From: Spirochaetaceae bacterium 4572_59
Lineage (GTDB): Bacteria; Spirochaetota; Spirochaetia; DSM-2461
Assembly: GCA_002084805.1 (NCBI GenBank)
Contig: NBMC01000015.1
Coordinates: forward strand, 35,384 to 99,383
Direction: 5' to 3'
DNA: 64,000 bases
Numbering within the stretch: the first letter of the stretch is position 1; each line of letters begins with the position of its first letter. The translations under genes and the position numbers were made by a program. Shown here piece by piece: positions 1 to 7,290 of this stretch. Under the pieces are notes generated by a model. The model had not been told where the DNA came from and searched no databases. It saw only the letters and a program-made list of their open reading frames with translations.

Positions 1-16
1 GAAACATATTTTTTTA

Positions 17-46
17 GCAGGCTCCGGGGTTCAAGTCCCTCTTTCT
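17..46 (+). repeat. tRNA T-arm-like repeat, copy 1
   Basis: This 30-base segment recurs at 181-210 with 28 of 30 bases identical, 164 bases apart. It contains a TTCAAGT heptamer like a tRNA T-loop and is followed by TGTGCCA, so it resembles the 3' end of a tRNA with an encoded CCA. The flanking stem is imperfect: the outermost T-stem pair is C-C, and the bases upstream do not fold into an anticodon arm. It could be the tail of a tRNA starting before the window, but debris of a duplicated tRNA end fits the second copy better. Confidence 0.5.
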
Positions 47-93
47 GTGCCAGATATCCGGACTGTTTAGCTCATATCCCAACGGGGACTTGA

Positions 94-130
94 CTTTTCA
101 ATGCCAAACATCGTGTTTGGCATTGAAAAG
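94..130. repeat. 17-bp perfect inverted repeat
   Basis: Bases 94-110 and 114-130 are exact reverse complements around a three-base loop (TCG). There is no T-run on either side, so it is not a standard terminator. The flanks (131-180) are GC-rich with their own short inverted repeats (CCGCC/GGCGG), unlike nearby DNA. It lies between the two tRNA T-arm-like repeats and may belong to a small palindromic repetitive element. Confidence 0.6.
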
Positions 131-180
131 CCGCCTCCGTCTGCTGGCGGCGGACATCCTGCCCGCCTTCCGCTTCGCGC

Positions 181-210
181 GCAGACTCCGGAGTTCAAGT
201 CCCTCTTTCT
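181..210 (+). repeat. tRNA T-arm-like repeat, copy 2
   Basis: This is the second copy of the repeat at 17-46. It differs at two positions (R at the fifth base, and A for G in the T-stem). The copy ends in TTTCTTGCA rather than TTTCTGTGCCA. It abuts the hairpin that terminates tRNA-Met on the other strand. Confidence 0.5.
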
Positions 211-216
211 TGCATT

Positions 217-260
217 TATAAATAAAAAAGGACAACCGAAGTTGTCCTTTTTTATTTATA
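217..260 (-). terminator. terminator of tRNA-Met
   Basis: Bases 217-236 and 241-260 form a perfect 20-bp stem. On the minus strand the loop is UUCG, closed by C-G, which is an exceptionally stable tetraloop, followed by UUUUUUAUUUA. It starts directly after the tRNA discriminator base. The symmetric A and T runs allow it to act on both strands. Confidence 0.85.
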
Positions 261-331
261 GTGGCGAAGGGACTTGAACCCCTGACCGACCGGATATGAG
301 CCGATTGCTCTACCAACTGAGCTACGCCACC
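259..331 (-). tRNA. tRNA-Met (CAT)
   Basis: The minus strand gives GGTGGCG, a D-arm with AGCTCAGTTGGTAGAGCA, an anticodon stem ATCGG/CCGGT around loop CTCATAT (anticodon CAT), a T-arm GGGGTTCAAGTCCCT, and acceptor CGCCACT with discriminator A. The CCA tail is not encoded. A CAT anticodon could also be lysidine-modified tRNA-Ile2. The overall sequence looks like elongator Met, but no modification enzyme context is available here. It has its own promoter and terminator. Confidence 0.92.
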
Positions 332-346
332 GTGCGTTGCTTGGCT

Positions 347-376
347 AATATATCTTAAACCATTAAAAAGTGTCAA
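347..376 (-). promoter_or_regulatory. promoter of tRNA-Met
   Basis: On the minus strand a consensus TTGACA (376-371) is followed 18 bases later by TATATT (352-347). The tRNA starts 15 bases beyond the -10 box. Confidence 0.8.
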
Positions 377-422
377 CAGGATTTCAAATATTTTTTCTTT
401 TTCACAAAACCCTGCCAAAGAG

Positions 423-3389
423 TCAGATGAAATTCATCTCCTGCGCCTTCTTTACAATTTCGTTATTCCAGAAGTTCTTCCTGAAATAACTGTGCTTCAT
501 CTGCTGATTGTCAAACCTTCCCGCCCGGGTCTGCAAAAGCTTAAAAGAGTGGGACAGAAAGATCATATAATTTTCATCCTTAATTGTTTCATCTTCCTGC
601 ATCAGATCCTGAGCATAAAAGAAGAAATAATAGCCGAATGGCTGCTGATTGTAGGCCGCATCCATCCGGCACAGAGGTTTAAGCCCCTCAAGAGCCTCCT
701 GTTTTCTGCCGCTCTTTCCTAAAAGGAAAAAGTAGAAACCCAATGCCTGATCAAACAGAACATCCTCATAAAAGTTGTTATCCGACAGATGTCCTTCTAT
801 AAGACGGTATCCATCCTCCCAGCAGTTCATCTCATGAATGAACTCCCGGCTCTTATCATAGTTCGCAATGGCTCCTTTTAAGACCTCAGCGCCTTTCACG
901 GGATCCCCGCCAACATAGAGGGCCTCAGCCTTAAAGTAGGCTGTTTCGAGGGATTCAGGCTGTTTATTGAGCATATTCAGGGCAAGTTTTTCGCTATGAC
1001 CGAAACACAGGGCTCTGGCCATCCAGGCGGAAATTACTTTCATCTGAACCCGCATATTATAGCTTTTACCCAATCCTCTGGCTTTTTTCAGAATTTTAAA
1101 GGATTCTGAGTAACGACCCAGTTCAAAAAAGATACGTCCTTTGAGAAAAAGCAGGAATATCTGGGTTTCCCTGTTACGTTCCTTTTCAACAAGGACGATT
1201 TGAGTTTCCAGAAGACGGAGGGCCATAGACAGGTTTCCAAACAGGTAGGACGCCAAAACCATAAAACGACCGCCGAAAAGGCTTGAGATCCGGTCTTCGA
1301 GCTGCTCACCTATTCTCATAGCAATTTCAAAGTAATCCACAGAGGCCTGCATTTTCCTCTGAGCGAGAAGCATCAGGGCTAGAGCTATGTTCGTTTTGGT
1401 CTCACCGGAGTGATCACTATTTTTCTGAAAAGCAAAGAGACTTTTCTTCACCATGTTCATAGCCGCCTCAGAATCTCCGTTAACAGCATGATAGTGGGCC
1501 TGTTGCAGAAGAAACTCCTCTGAATACAGTCCCGTTGATTCCATAAGAGAAAGGTAACCCGAGTTCTGCCTGGCAATCAGTTCTTTCCTGTTCCGTTTCA
1601 GGAGAGTACTGCGCAGTCTTCCCGCAAAGAGGATGTTGTGCAGTCCTTCCTGCTGTCCCGTACTCAACTTTCTGTCGGGAAACAGGGATGAGTTCAGCAG
1701 AGCTTCCGCAAGGCTGATCTGTCTAAGATCTAACAGGTGATTGATAATTCTGTTCAGAACAGCCTGACCAAAATCAATATCTCCCGCAAGGTTGAGATAA
1801 TAAAAAAGGCCGCTCAAGGAGTGGATGCCCTCTTCTTCGTACTGTCTTTCCAAAAAGCGAGAAAACTCATTGTTCAATTCTATTTTTTCCAAATCCTGAA
1901 ACTGATTCAAGAATTCCAGAGTAGCGGGACGACCGTTCAACCCCCAACTGCCCGAAAAGAAACGAAGAAATGACAAATTTTCCAACCTTTTAAGACGCTC
2001 TTCAATCTCGGGAACAGGAATATTCCTGGTTTCAAAATAAGCAAGTATGATCTTTCTGGTGATAAAATACCGACCATTCAGACAGAGATATAAAATTTCC
2101 AGAGAAACAAGATCCTGATTCTGCAGAAAGACCCATTCAGGAGAATCGGCTCCAAAGGAAAGACGTTTCTCACTGATATTCCAGAAATGAAAAAACAGTG
2201 AAGATAGTGAGTGACCACAGTGATTGTAAACCTTCTTTATTTCATCCTTTGTTATGGACAGCTCAGAAAAGGCTTCATGAACTTTCTGACAAGCCATTTC
2301 TCCTTTAGCCTGACGGATCAGCATGGATTTCATCTTCTCATTTTCAAAGAGTTCAGGAGGCTTCTCCTCTTTACTTAAAAGAAGGAATTTCTGTCCGGGA
2401 TGATTCTCTATAAAGATAAGGAAAATATCCCTGACTAAAATAAGAGATTCCGGTGAAAAAAGTTCAGGCTCTCTCAGTATAAGAACAGGAGGAGTCGGAT
2501 AGGTATCAAGTTTACGCAGACAAGCTGACCAGTAAAGGCTGAGAGCTTTGGAAAATTCCTGAAAAAACTGGTCGCTGCATTGCAGATACCAGTCGCTATG
2601 GCAGACTTTCTGAAGAAAAGGTCCATCCAGGGTCCAGGAGCTTCTGTCCTCAGAAGATAAGTACTGCCCTACCTGTCCAAGAAACGCATCATTGATAAAA
2701 GTAAGCAGGGGAATCAGAGGATCCCAGGATTCAGAAGCGGGTTCAATGGTAAGATACTGCTCCATCAATGCTCTGTCGTCTTCAAGAACATCTTTTAGTA
2801 TCAACAGAGCCTCATCAGGATCCTGAGATCTGATAAAAAGTCCGTTCGGCTCGTTATCCCTGTAGAGCCATTCATTCAGCTCATTTTTTATGGAAGGGAC
2901 CAGTTCGGGCCGGAGGAGAAAGTTTCTATACAGATCTTCCACAAAAAGCATTTTCTCCGACTTGATTTGAATAGGAACAAGAGTTTCCCCTTTCTCTTCA
3001 TCGGATCTTTCGATAAATGCACTGTAGCGGCTAACTGCGCTACCTTCCAGCCAGATATTGTTTTCTTCTTCTGCCAGAAGAGAAAGATTATGAAAATGAA
3101 TGCTCCGATCTTCGTTATCGTGATCGGCAGAAAGGATAATGGTATAGCCGAACAGATGTTCTTCATTTTCATCAAGAAAAGCCTTCATACGAACAGCACA
3201 ATCCAAGACATTTAAAGCTGTTTCTTTGTAGAGGGCGGCAAACTGAAAGATGTCCTCTTCCCCGCTAAAGCGGGACCCTCCTGCTTCATTGAGGAGAGAT
3301 TCAATCCTGAACAAAATCTCTTTCATCCGGTCTGAGTATAGATCGAAAAGCTGTTTTTTATTATCCAGTTTAAAAAAGATGTAAAACAT
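423..3389 (-). CDS. large STAND/TPR-like signalling protein
   Basis: A 988-residue protein that I do not recognise as a named family. The first ~110 residues (GEEDIFQF, repeated Ala-rich helix, YTIILSAD) resemble a degenerate class III nucleotide cyclase fold. Residues ~180-420 resemble an AAA/STAND NTPase lobe (a PPVLILREPE Walker B-like strand, a KFLLLSKEE strand) but no clear P-loop is seen. The C-terminal half is helical with TPR-like spacing (ALALMLLAQRK, FLLFLKGRIFFELGRYSES). No signal peptide is visible, so it is probably cytoplasmic. Cyclase-AAA-TPR proteins are usually sensors or regulators, and the missing catalytic residues suggest a binding rather than enzymatic role. It is divergent from the GHKL/PilZ operon 47 bases away. 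The ATG at 3389 has only a weak ribosome-binding site. Confidence 0.6.
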   Translation of the reverse strand: MFYIFFKLDNKKQLFDLYSDRMKEILFRIESLLNEAGGSRFSGEEDIFQFAALYKETALNVLDCAVRMKAFLDENEEHLFGYTIILSADHDNEDRSIHFHNLSLLAEEENNIWLEGSAVSRYSAFIERSDEEKGETLVPIQIKSEKMLFVEDLYRNFLLRPELVPSIKNELNEWLYRDNEPNGLFIRSQDPDEALLILKDVLEDDRALMEQYLTIEPASESWDPLIPLLTFINDAFLGQVGQYLSSEDRSSWTLDGPFLQKVCHSDWYLQCSDQFFQEFSKALSLYWSACLRKLDTYPTPPVLILREPELFSPESLILVRDIFLIFIENHPGQKFLLLSKEEKPPELFENEKMKSMLIRQAKGEMACQKVHEAFSELSITKDEIKKVYNHCGHSLSSLFFHFWNISEKRLSFGADSPEWVFLQNQDLVSLEILYLCLNGRYFITRKIILAYFETRNIPVPEIEERLKRLENLSFLRFFSGSWGLNGRPATLEFLNQFQDLEKIELNNEFSRFLERQYEEEGIHSLSGLFYYLNLAGDIDFGQAVLNRIINHLLDLRQISLAEALLNSSLFPDRKLSTGQQEGLHNILFAGRLRSTLLKRNRKELIARQNSGYLSLMESTGLYSEEFLLQQAHYHAVNGDSEAAMNMVKKSLFAFQKNSDHSGETKTNIALALMLLAQRKMQASVDYFEIAMRIGEQLEDRISSLFGGRFMVLASYLFGNLSMALRLLETQIVLVEKERNRETQIFLLFLKGRIFFELGRYSESFKILKKARGLGKSYNMRVQMKVISAWMARALCFGHSEKLALNMLNKQPESLETAYFKAEALYVGGDPVKGAEVLKGAIANYDKSREFIHEMNCWEDGYRLIEGHLSDNNFYEDVLFDQALGFYFFLLGKSGRKQEALEGLKPLCRMDAAYNQQPFGYYFFFYAQDLMQEDETIKDENYMIFLSHSFKLLQTRAGRFDNQQMKHSYFRKNFWNNEIVKKAQEMNFI

Positions 3390-3425
3390 ATATAACCTAC
3401 TGGTAATTAATTAGTTGTTCTATTA

Positions 3426-3431
3426 TATAAT
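3426..3431 (+). promoter_or_regulatory. TATAAT -10 box, possibly leaderless
   Basis: A perfect TATAAT lies five bases before the ATG at 3437. Transcription would start at or next to the A of the start codon, and no Shine-Dalgarno sequence precedes it. The -35 region is poor. Confidence 0.5.
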
Positions 3432-3436
3432 AAACC

Positions 3437-3964
3437 ATGGGATATATTAAATATAAAGAAAAAAAATATAACTTAGTAAGCATAAAGCTTTCAAAAAGCA
3501 GTGATTTTAATGCCCTATTAAAGGAATTCCATACTTTATTCTTCTCTGGTCTTGATAAAAAGGTGGAACATATCCGATATGCAATCCTTGAATTGGTCAA
3601 CAATTCGATCAGAGCTCATAAGGAATTGGATAGAAATGATCCCATTACAATCAGTTTTTCCATGAACGATAATTTTCTTACCATTCTGATTAAAGATGCA
3701 GGGGGAGGATTTAATACCTCTGATCTTCCCTACGATATCAATCAGGATGTCAGCGATATTGATATGAATAACTCTTCCTTTCAGGATTATAGGGAAAAAC
3801 ACAGCTACAAACGTTTTGGAATGGGATTACTCCTTACAAAAAAAACCTTTGATTCTTTTAAAATCACATTCTATGGAAATGACGGCAAAGAATGTCCCTG
3901 GGAACAGGGTGTTAGCAGAGGAACGATTATCGAGATGAGGAGCCGAATAGAAAATGAACAATGA
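3437..3964 (+). CDS. GHKL-type ATP-binding protein
   Basis: A 175-residue histidine kinase-like ATPase standing alone, with no dimerisation or sensor domain. The Bergerat-fold boxes are present: N-box (ELVNNSIRAH, about residue 55), G1 (DAGGGF, about 88) and G2 (FGMGLLLTK, about 125). Stand-alone versions usually act as RsbW-type serine kinases or anti-sigma factors, or as ATP-binding partners of STAS proteins. It is first in a four-gene operon with PilZ, STAS and a second ATPase. Its end overlaps the PilZ gene by 11 bases, which implies coupled translation. Whether it is a kinase cannot be told from the sequence. Confidence 0.8.
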   Translation: MGYIKYKEKKYNLVSIKLSKSSDFNALLKEFHTLFFSGLDKKVEHIRYAILELVNNSIRAHKELDRNDPITISFSMNDNFLTILIKDAGGGFNTSDLPYDINQDVSDIDMNNSSFQDYREKHSYKRFGMGLLLTKKTFDSFKITFYGNDGKECPWEQGVSRGTIIEMRSRIENEQ

Positions 3965-4277
3965 TAGAATTAATAATAGATACAGCAGCTATGCCAAGAT
4001 ACTGATGGATGGCCTTCCCGGATATATGAGAGATATCAGTTCGGATGGATTCAAATATGTCACAATCCTCCCTATGACCGTTCTAAAGGGTGATGTAAAA
4101 CAGATCACAATAATACCCCAGGATACATCTTTCGACAGTTTTCAATTAAGTGGAGAAATTCGCTGGATAAAGGAAGAAAGTGAAGGCTTTCAGGTTTGCG
4201 GTATAAGAATTACAGAATTTAAATCAGACCAATACAAGAACAGCTATAAAGAACTGCAAAATCGGTTTTCATCATGA
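3954..4277 (+). CDS. PilZ-domain protein (c-di-GMP effector)
   Basis: A 107-residue single-domain protein. Both PilZ ligand motifs are present: RINNR (RxxxR) at residues 5-9 and DISSDG (DxSxxG) near residue 30. Beta strands follow, including FQLSGEIRWI. The family binds cyclic di-GMP through these motifs and passes the signal to a partner. It sits between a GHKL ATPase and a STAS protein, so c-di-GMP may feed into a partner-switching circuit. That link is an inference from gene order. Confidence 0.8.
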   Translation: MNNDRINNRYSSYAKILMDGLPGYMRDISSDGFKYVTILPMTVLKGDVKQITIIPQDTSFDSFQLSGEIRWIKEESEGFQVCGIRITEFKSDQYKNSYKELQNRFSS

Positions 4278-4291
4278 TTTAAGATTATTTC

Positions 4292-4321
4292 TTGACGGGA
4301 CCTCTAGCGTAACGGTACAAT
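4292..4321 (+). promoter_or_regulatory. internal promoter before STAS gene
   Basis: TTGACG (4292-4297), an 18-base spacer and TACAAT (4316-4321) form a good sigma-70-type promoter in the 57-base gap between the PilZ stop and the STAS gene. The STAS and second ATPase genes could therefore be transcribed independently of the first two genes. Confidence 0.6.
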
Positions 4322-4349
4322 ATACAACGAATTATTGAGGAGCTGCTGT

Positions 4350-4691
4350 TTGGAACTGAAAGTCAGAAAAAGTGGAAATATATATATCATCGATATTGAA
4401 GGAGAAATGGACCTTTACAGTGCCTTCAAATTGAAAGAACTGATCGGAAAGATGCTCGAAAAGAATATCTCTCTATATATCATCAATATGGAAAAAGTTG
4501 AGTATATAGATTCCAGTGGCATCGGAGCCCTGATTTATGTCAGTTCTGCTCTGAAAAAAAAGAATGCCAGACTTATTATCAGCAATGTTCACGGATCTGT
4601 AAAAAAAGTTATTGAACTGACCAAACTGACCGGCTATTTCCCCATGGAAGAAACTCTGAGAGACGGCATCCTGAAACTACAAAAAGGTTAA
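4350..4691 (+). CDS. STAS-domain anti-anti-sigma-like protein
   Basis: A 113-residue SpoIIAA/RsbV-like STAS protein. The hallmark is VEYIDSSGIGALIY, where the DSSG serine is the usual phosphorylation site of a partner kinase. I place the start at the TTG at 4350 because GAGGAG (4337-4342) lies seven bases before it; the frame could be extended to a TTG at 4335, but that has no ribosome-binding site. In partner switching the unphosphorylated STAS protein captures the kinase/anti-sigma factor. Candidate kinases are the two ATPases in this operon. No sigma factor gene is nearby. Confidence 0.88.
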   Translation: MELKVRKSGNIYIIDIEGEMDLYSAFKLKELIGKMLEKNISLYIINMEKVEYIDSSGIGALIYVSSALKKKNARLIISNVHGSVKKVIELTKLTGYFPMEETLRDGILKLQKG

Positions 4692-4695
4692 GCAT

Positions 4696-5241
4696 ATGAG
4701 CAATACAAGGATTCAAATAGAAAACAATCACAATCTTATGAATAAGGATGGTCTTTTTTACAAGGAGTTCCCCAGTGATTATCGACAAATACGTTATTTT
4801 ACCCTGTTGATCGTACAAAAAGCCCCCCCCGAAATCCGAGAAATAAACCTTCTGGAACAGCAGGTAAGTGAATTGATTAAAAACGCTGTTAAACATGGGA
4901 ATAAACAGGATCAGGATAAACTGGTAAAAGTCTGGTATAGCTTTACTGAAGAAGAAGCCCGGGTGATCATTGAAGATGAAGGGAACGGATTCAAAGCCAT
5001 CAGAGACTGGAATGACTTCAATTCAAAGCGAAATGCCTGCCTTTCCGACCAGAACTATGAAAAATTGGCGGACTTTGTCTCTTTCAGAACCGACACTAGC
5101 GATGATAATGATGGTGGGAACGCAATGTTTGCCGCATTGGAATACTGGAATAAAGGTGTCGTTTTTACAGAAAAAGCCAACTGTGTCGCTGTAGGAAAAA
5201 CTTTCCGTAGAAAAGACGCGGGCATCCCCATGCACCATTGA
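4696..5241 (+). CDS. second GHKL-type ATP-binding protein
   Basis: A 181-residue RsbW-like ATPase with N-box (ELIKNAVKHGNK, about residue 56) and G1 (EDEGNGF, about 92). The G2 loop is replaced by a Gly/Asp-rich NDGGNAMFA segment, and a long SDQNYEKLADFVSF linker precedes it. It begins four bases after the STAS stop. It contains an eight-C run at 4823-4830 (codons Ala-Pro-Pro). Its stop codon abuts that of the convergent lipoprotein gene within TGATCA. Confidence 0.75.
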   Translation: MSNTRIQIENNHNLMNKDGLFYKEFPSDYRQIRYFTLLIVQKAPPEIREINLLEQQVSELIKNAVKHGNKQDQDKLVKVWYSFTEEEARVIIEDEGNGFKAIRDWNDFNSKRNACLSDQNYEKLADFVSFRTDTSDDNDGGNAMFAALEYWNKGVVFTEKANCVAVGKTFRRKDAGIPMHH

Positions 5242-5901
5242 TCAATCAGCCGAGACGTTACCAGGCCAATCATCAAGAGGCAGCTCCCAGTCTTCCAAAT
5301 ACCAGAGTCCCTGATCGTTTACCAAATACAGGACAGCTGTAATGGATCCTGTTTCAGAAAAAAGACGAATCCGGGTATGAGCCCTGGTTGCGGAGATCTG
5401 AAAGGAACCGGCTTGAAAAGATAGGATCTCGCTGCTATAAGACAGAAACTGCTCCAATTCATCCTGAAAGGGAGTATTCCTCTCAAGCCACAGAAACTGT
5501 TCGTCTAGGATGCCTAGTGAATAAGAATTAAAAAAGTTCATAATAAGATTTGCCAGGTCCCTTTCGGTCTGATCGGCGGAATATAAATCCATAAAAGGAC
5601 CACAGTAATCACCATCGGGCAATATACGGCTTTGAGGAAGAATCTGTTGCAGAGCAACAGGACCTGAAAACTGAATATCCATGGAAGTTTCGGATTCTTC
5701 CTTTTCAACTTCCGGCTCCTCAGTCTCATTTATCTGAGAACCACCCCGATTCATTGAAATTTTTTGAACAGGCTCAGTTTTTCCGGAACCCGGGGTATTT
5801 TCCGGAACCTTCTCATTTTTATTCTGACAAGCCATTGAGAAGAACAAAAGAGATAAAATCAACAGATAAGCAGCATATCTATGGGTAAAAAACTTTTTCA
5901 T
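5242..5901 (-). CDS. putative lipoprotein
   Basis: A 219-residue protein. The start is the ATG at 5901, giving a lipoprotein signal peptide (KK, a hydrophobic stretch, lipobox FSMAC); the longer frame upstream lacks a signal. After the Cys comes a Lys/Glu/Pro-rich linker of ~60 residues, then a folded region with strands and conserved-looking Trp residues (GLWYLEDWELP near the end). I do not recognise the family. It is likely anchored in the inner or outer membrane on the periplasmic side. It is divergent from the HD hydrolase. Confidence 0.7.
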   Translation of the reverse strand: MKKFFTHRYAAYLLILSLLFFSMACQNKNEKVPENTPGSGKTEPVQKISMNRGGSQINETEEPEVEKEESETSMDIQFSGPVALQQILPQSRILPDGDYCGPFMDLYSADQTERDLANLIMNFFNSYSLGILDEQFLWLERNTPFQDELEQFLSYSSEILSFQAGSFQISATRAHTRIRLFSETGSITAVLYLVNDQGLWYLEDWELPLDDWPGNVSAD

Positions 5902-5952
5902 GATTAATAACCTTTTATCAGAAATATCCCATACGGTCAAAGGAAATCCTTG

Positions 5953-5958
5953 TATAAT
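5953..5958 (+). promoter_or_regulatory. TATAAT -10 box, possibly leaderless
   Basis: TATAAT ends six bases before the ATG at 5965. As at 3426, predicted transcription starts at the start codon and no Shine-Dalgarno sequence is present. The -35 match is weak. Confidence 0.5.
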
Positions 5959-5964
5959 AGTTTC

Positions 5965-7221
5965 ATGAAGCAGCAGATCATTAAACATATAAATGAAGAC
6001 TATAGATTTCCCGTAAGGGATCCGCTCTGGAAACATATATACCTGACAGCGGGACTCAGGGAGATGATGAATGATCCGGAATTTCAGAAACTTGGCCGCA
6101 TCAGGCAGCTGGGTCCGGCGTCTCTAGTCTATCCCGGGGCGACCCATACAAGACTCAATCACAGCCTGGGAGTCTTTTTCCTGGCCAGGCGTATTCTGAA
6201 AACCTTGCTCTATGTGGATGATTGTCCCCCTATAACACTGGAGGGAGCCAAAGCCTTTCTTTGCGCGGCTATGCTTCACGATATAGGCCACTTTCCCCAT
6301 GCACATTCTTTTAAAGAGCTGCCTCTGAAAGATCATGAAACTCTTTCGGGCGAACTGATCAGAAAATCCAGAATTGCTGATCTTATCAAGGATAAAATTG
6401 GAAGCGATCCTGATCTGACCGCGGCTATCATTGATTCCTCCATTCCCGATGGTGGAAGCGATGAGCTGATCTTCTTCAGAAATATTCTCTCGGGAGTACT
6501 GGATCCAGACAAGCTGGATTATCTTAATAGGGACGCCTACTTTTGCGGTGTTCCCTATGGAACGCAGGATATTGATTTTGTCATATCCCAGATCCGGCCA
6601 ACACAATCGGGTATCGGTCTAACCTCCAAGGGTGTTACTGCCGTTGAAAACATACTGTTTTCCAAATATCTCATGTATAAGACTGTTTACTGGCATACGG
6701 ATGTGCGCATCTCCACTGCCATGGTAAAAAAAGCAGTTTATCTAAGCCTCTCCGGGAATCTCATAGAAGCTGAAGAGCTCTACGGTATGGATGATCAACA
6801 GTTTTACAAACGAATGACCAGGCTGCCGGAGGAACTGGCATCTTTAATCCGCGAAGCGGAAACTCCCAAAAAGTACAGGATTGTTAATCAGATGGCCTTT
6901 GATGAGAGCAATGAACTCCATAGAAATCTGATGGATCTGGATTTCAGGTACCACACCGAAAAGAACCTGGCCAGAGGACTTCGCAAACAGAATCGTAATA
7001 TCCTGCCGGAAAATCATCTGATTATAGATATCCCCTCACGCATATCTTTTGAGGTGGATCTGCCGATTTTTAATAATGATGGCAGCATTGTTCCCTTTAT
7101 CCATTCAGGATCCGTTTTCAGTGAGCCCGTTGTCAGAGGTTTTACAGACGCCCTGCGCTATATAAGGATTATTGTCCCCGAAGAGACAGCTCTTAAATAT
7201 CCGGAAATATCACTGACTTAA
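5965..7221 (+). CDS. HD-superfamily phosphohydrolase
   Basis: A 418-residue HD-domain protein of the YwfO/dGTPase-like type. Metal-binding residues are visible: TRLNHSLG (His), AAMLHDIGHFPHAH (the HD pair), and an LDYLNRDAYF motif with the distal Asp. These enzymes hydrolyse nucleotides or similar phosphoesters, but substrates vary. I start at the ATG at 5965 (MKQQ); the TTG at 5950 lies over the -10 box. It is transcribed alone and ends at a strong terminator. Confidence 0.88.
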   Translation: MKQQIIKHINEDYRFPVRDPLWKHIYLTAGLREMMNDPEFQKLGRIRQLGPASLVYPGATHTRLNHSLGVFFLARRILKTLLYVDDCPPITLEGAKAFLCAAMLHDIGHFPHAHSFKELPLKDHETLSGELIRKSRIADLIKDKIGSDPDLTAAIIDSSIPDGGSDELIFFRNILSGVLDPDKLDYLNRDAYFCGVPYGTQDIDFVISQIRPTQSGIGLTSKGVTAVENILFSKYLMYKTVYWHTDVRISTAMVKKAVYLSLSGNLIEAEELYGMDDQQFYKRMTRLPEELASLIREAETPKKYRIVNQMAFDESNELHRNLMDLDFRYHTEKNLARGLRKQNRNILPENHLIIDIPSRISFEVDLPIFNNDGSIVPFIHSGSVFSEPVVRGFTDALRYIRIIVPEETALKYPEISLT

Positions 7222-7243
7222 TCACATCTGATATCATCAGAAA

Positions 7244-7275
7244 CAGGGATCCTTAAGGGATCCCTGCATTTTTTT
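7244..7275 (+). terminator. terminator after HD hydrolase gene
   Basis: Stem CAGGGATCC (7244-7252) and GGATCCCTG (7258-7266) with a five-base loop, followed by a seven-T run (7269-7275). Confidence 0.85.
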
Positions 7276-7290
7276 ATCCGACGGTTTCAT

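Noticed and set aside
1..52. A complete tRNA on the + strand
   Set aside because: Only the T-arm and CCA-like end are visible, the T-stem has a mismatch, and the anticodon arm does not fold in the visible part.
98..418. 106-residue frame over the tRNA-Met gene
   Set aside because: Its GGVAQLVEQSAHIRSVRGSSPFA-like core is the translation of a tRNA; the region is a tRNA, its promoter and terminator.
4335..4349. Upstream TTG start for the STAS gene
   Set aside because: It lies over the GAGGAG that serves the TTG at 4350, and has no ribosome-binding site of its own.
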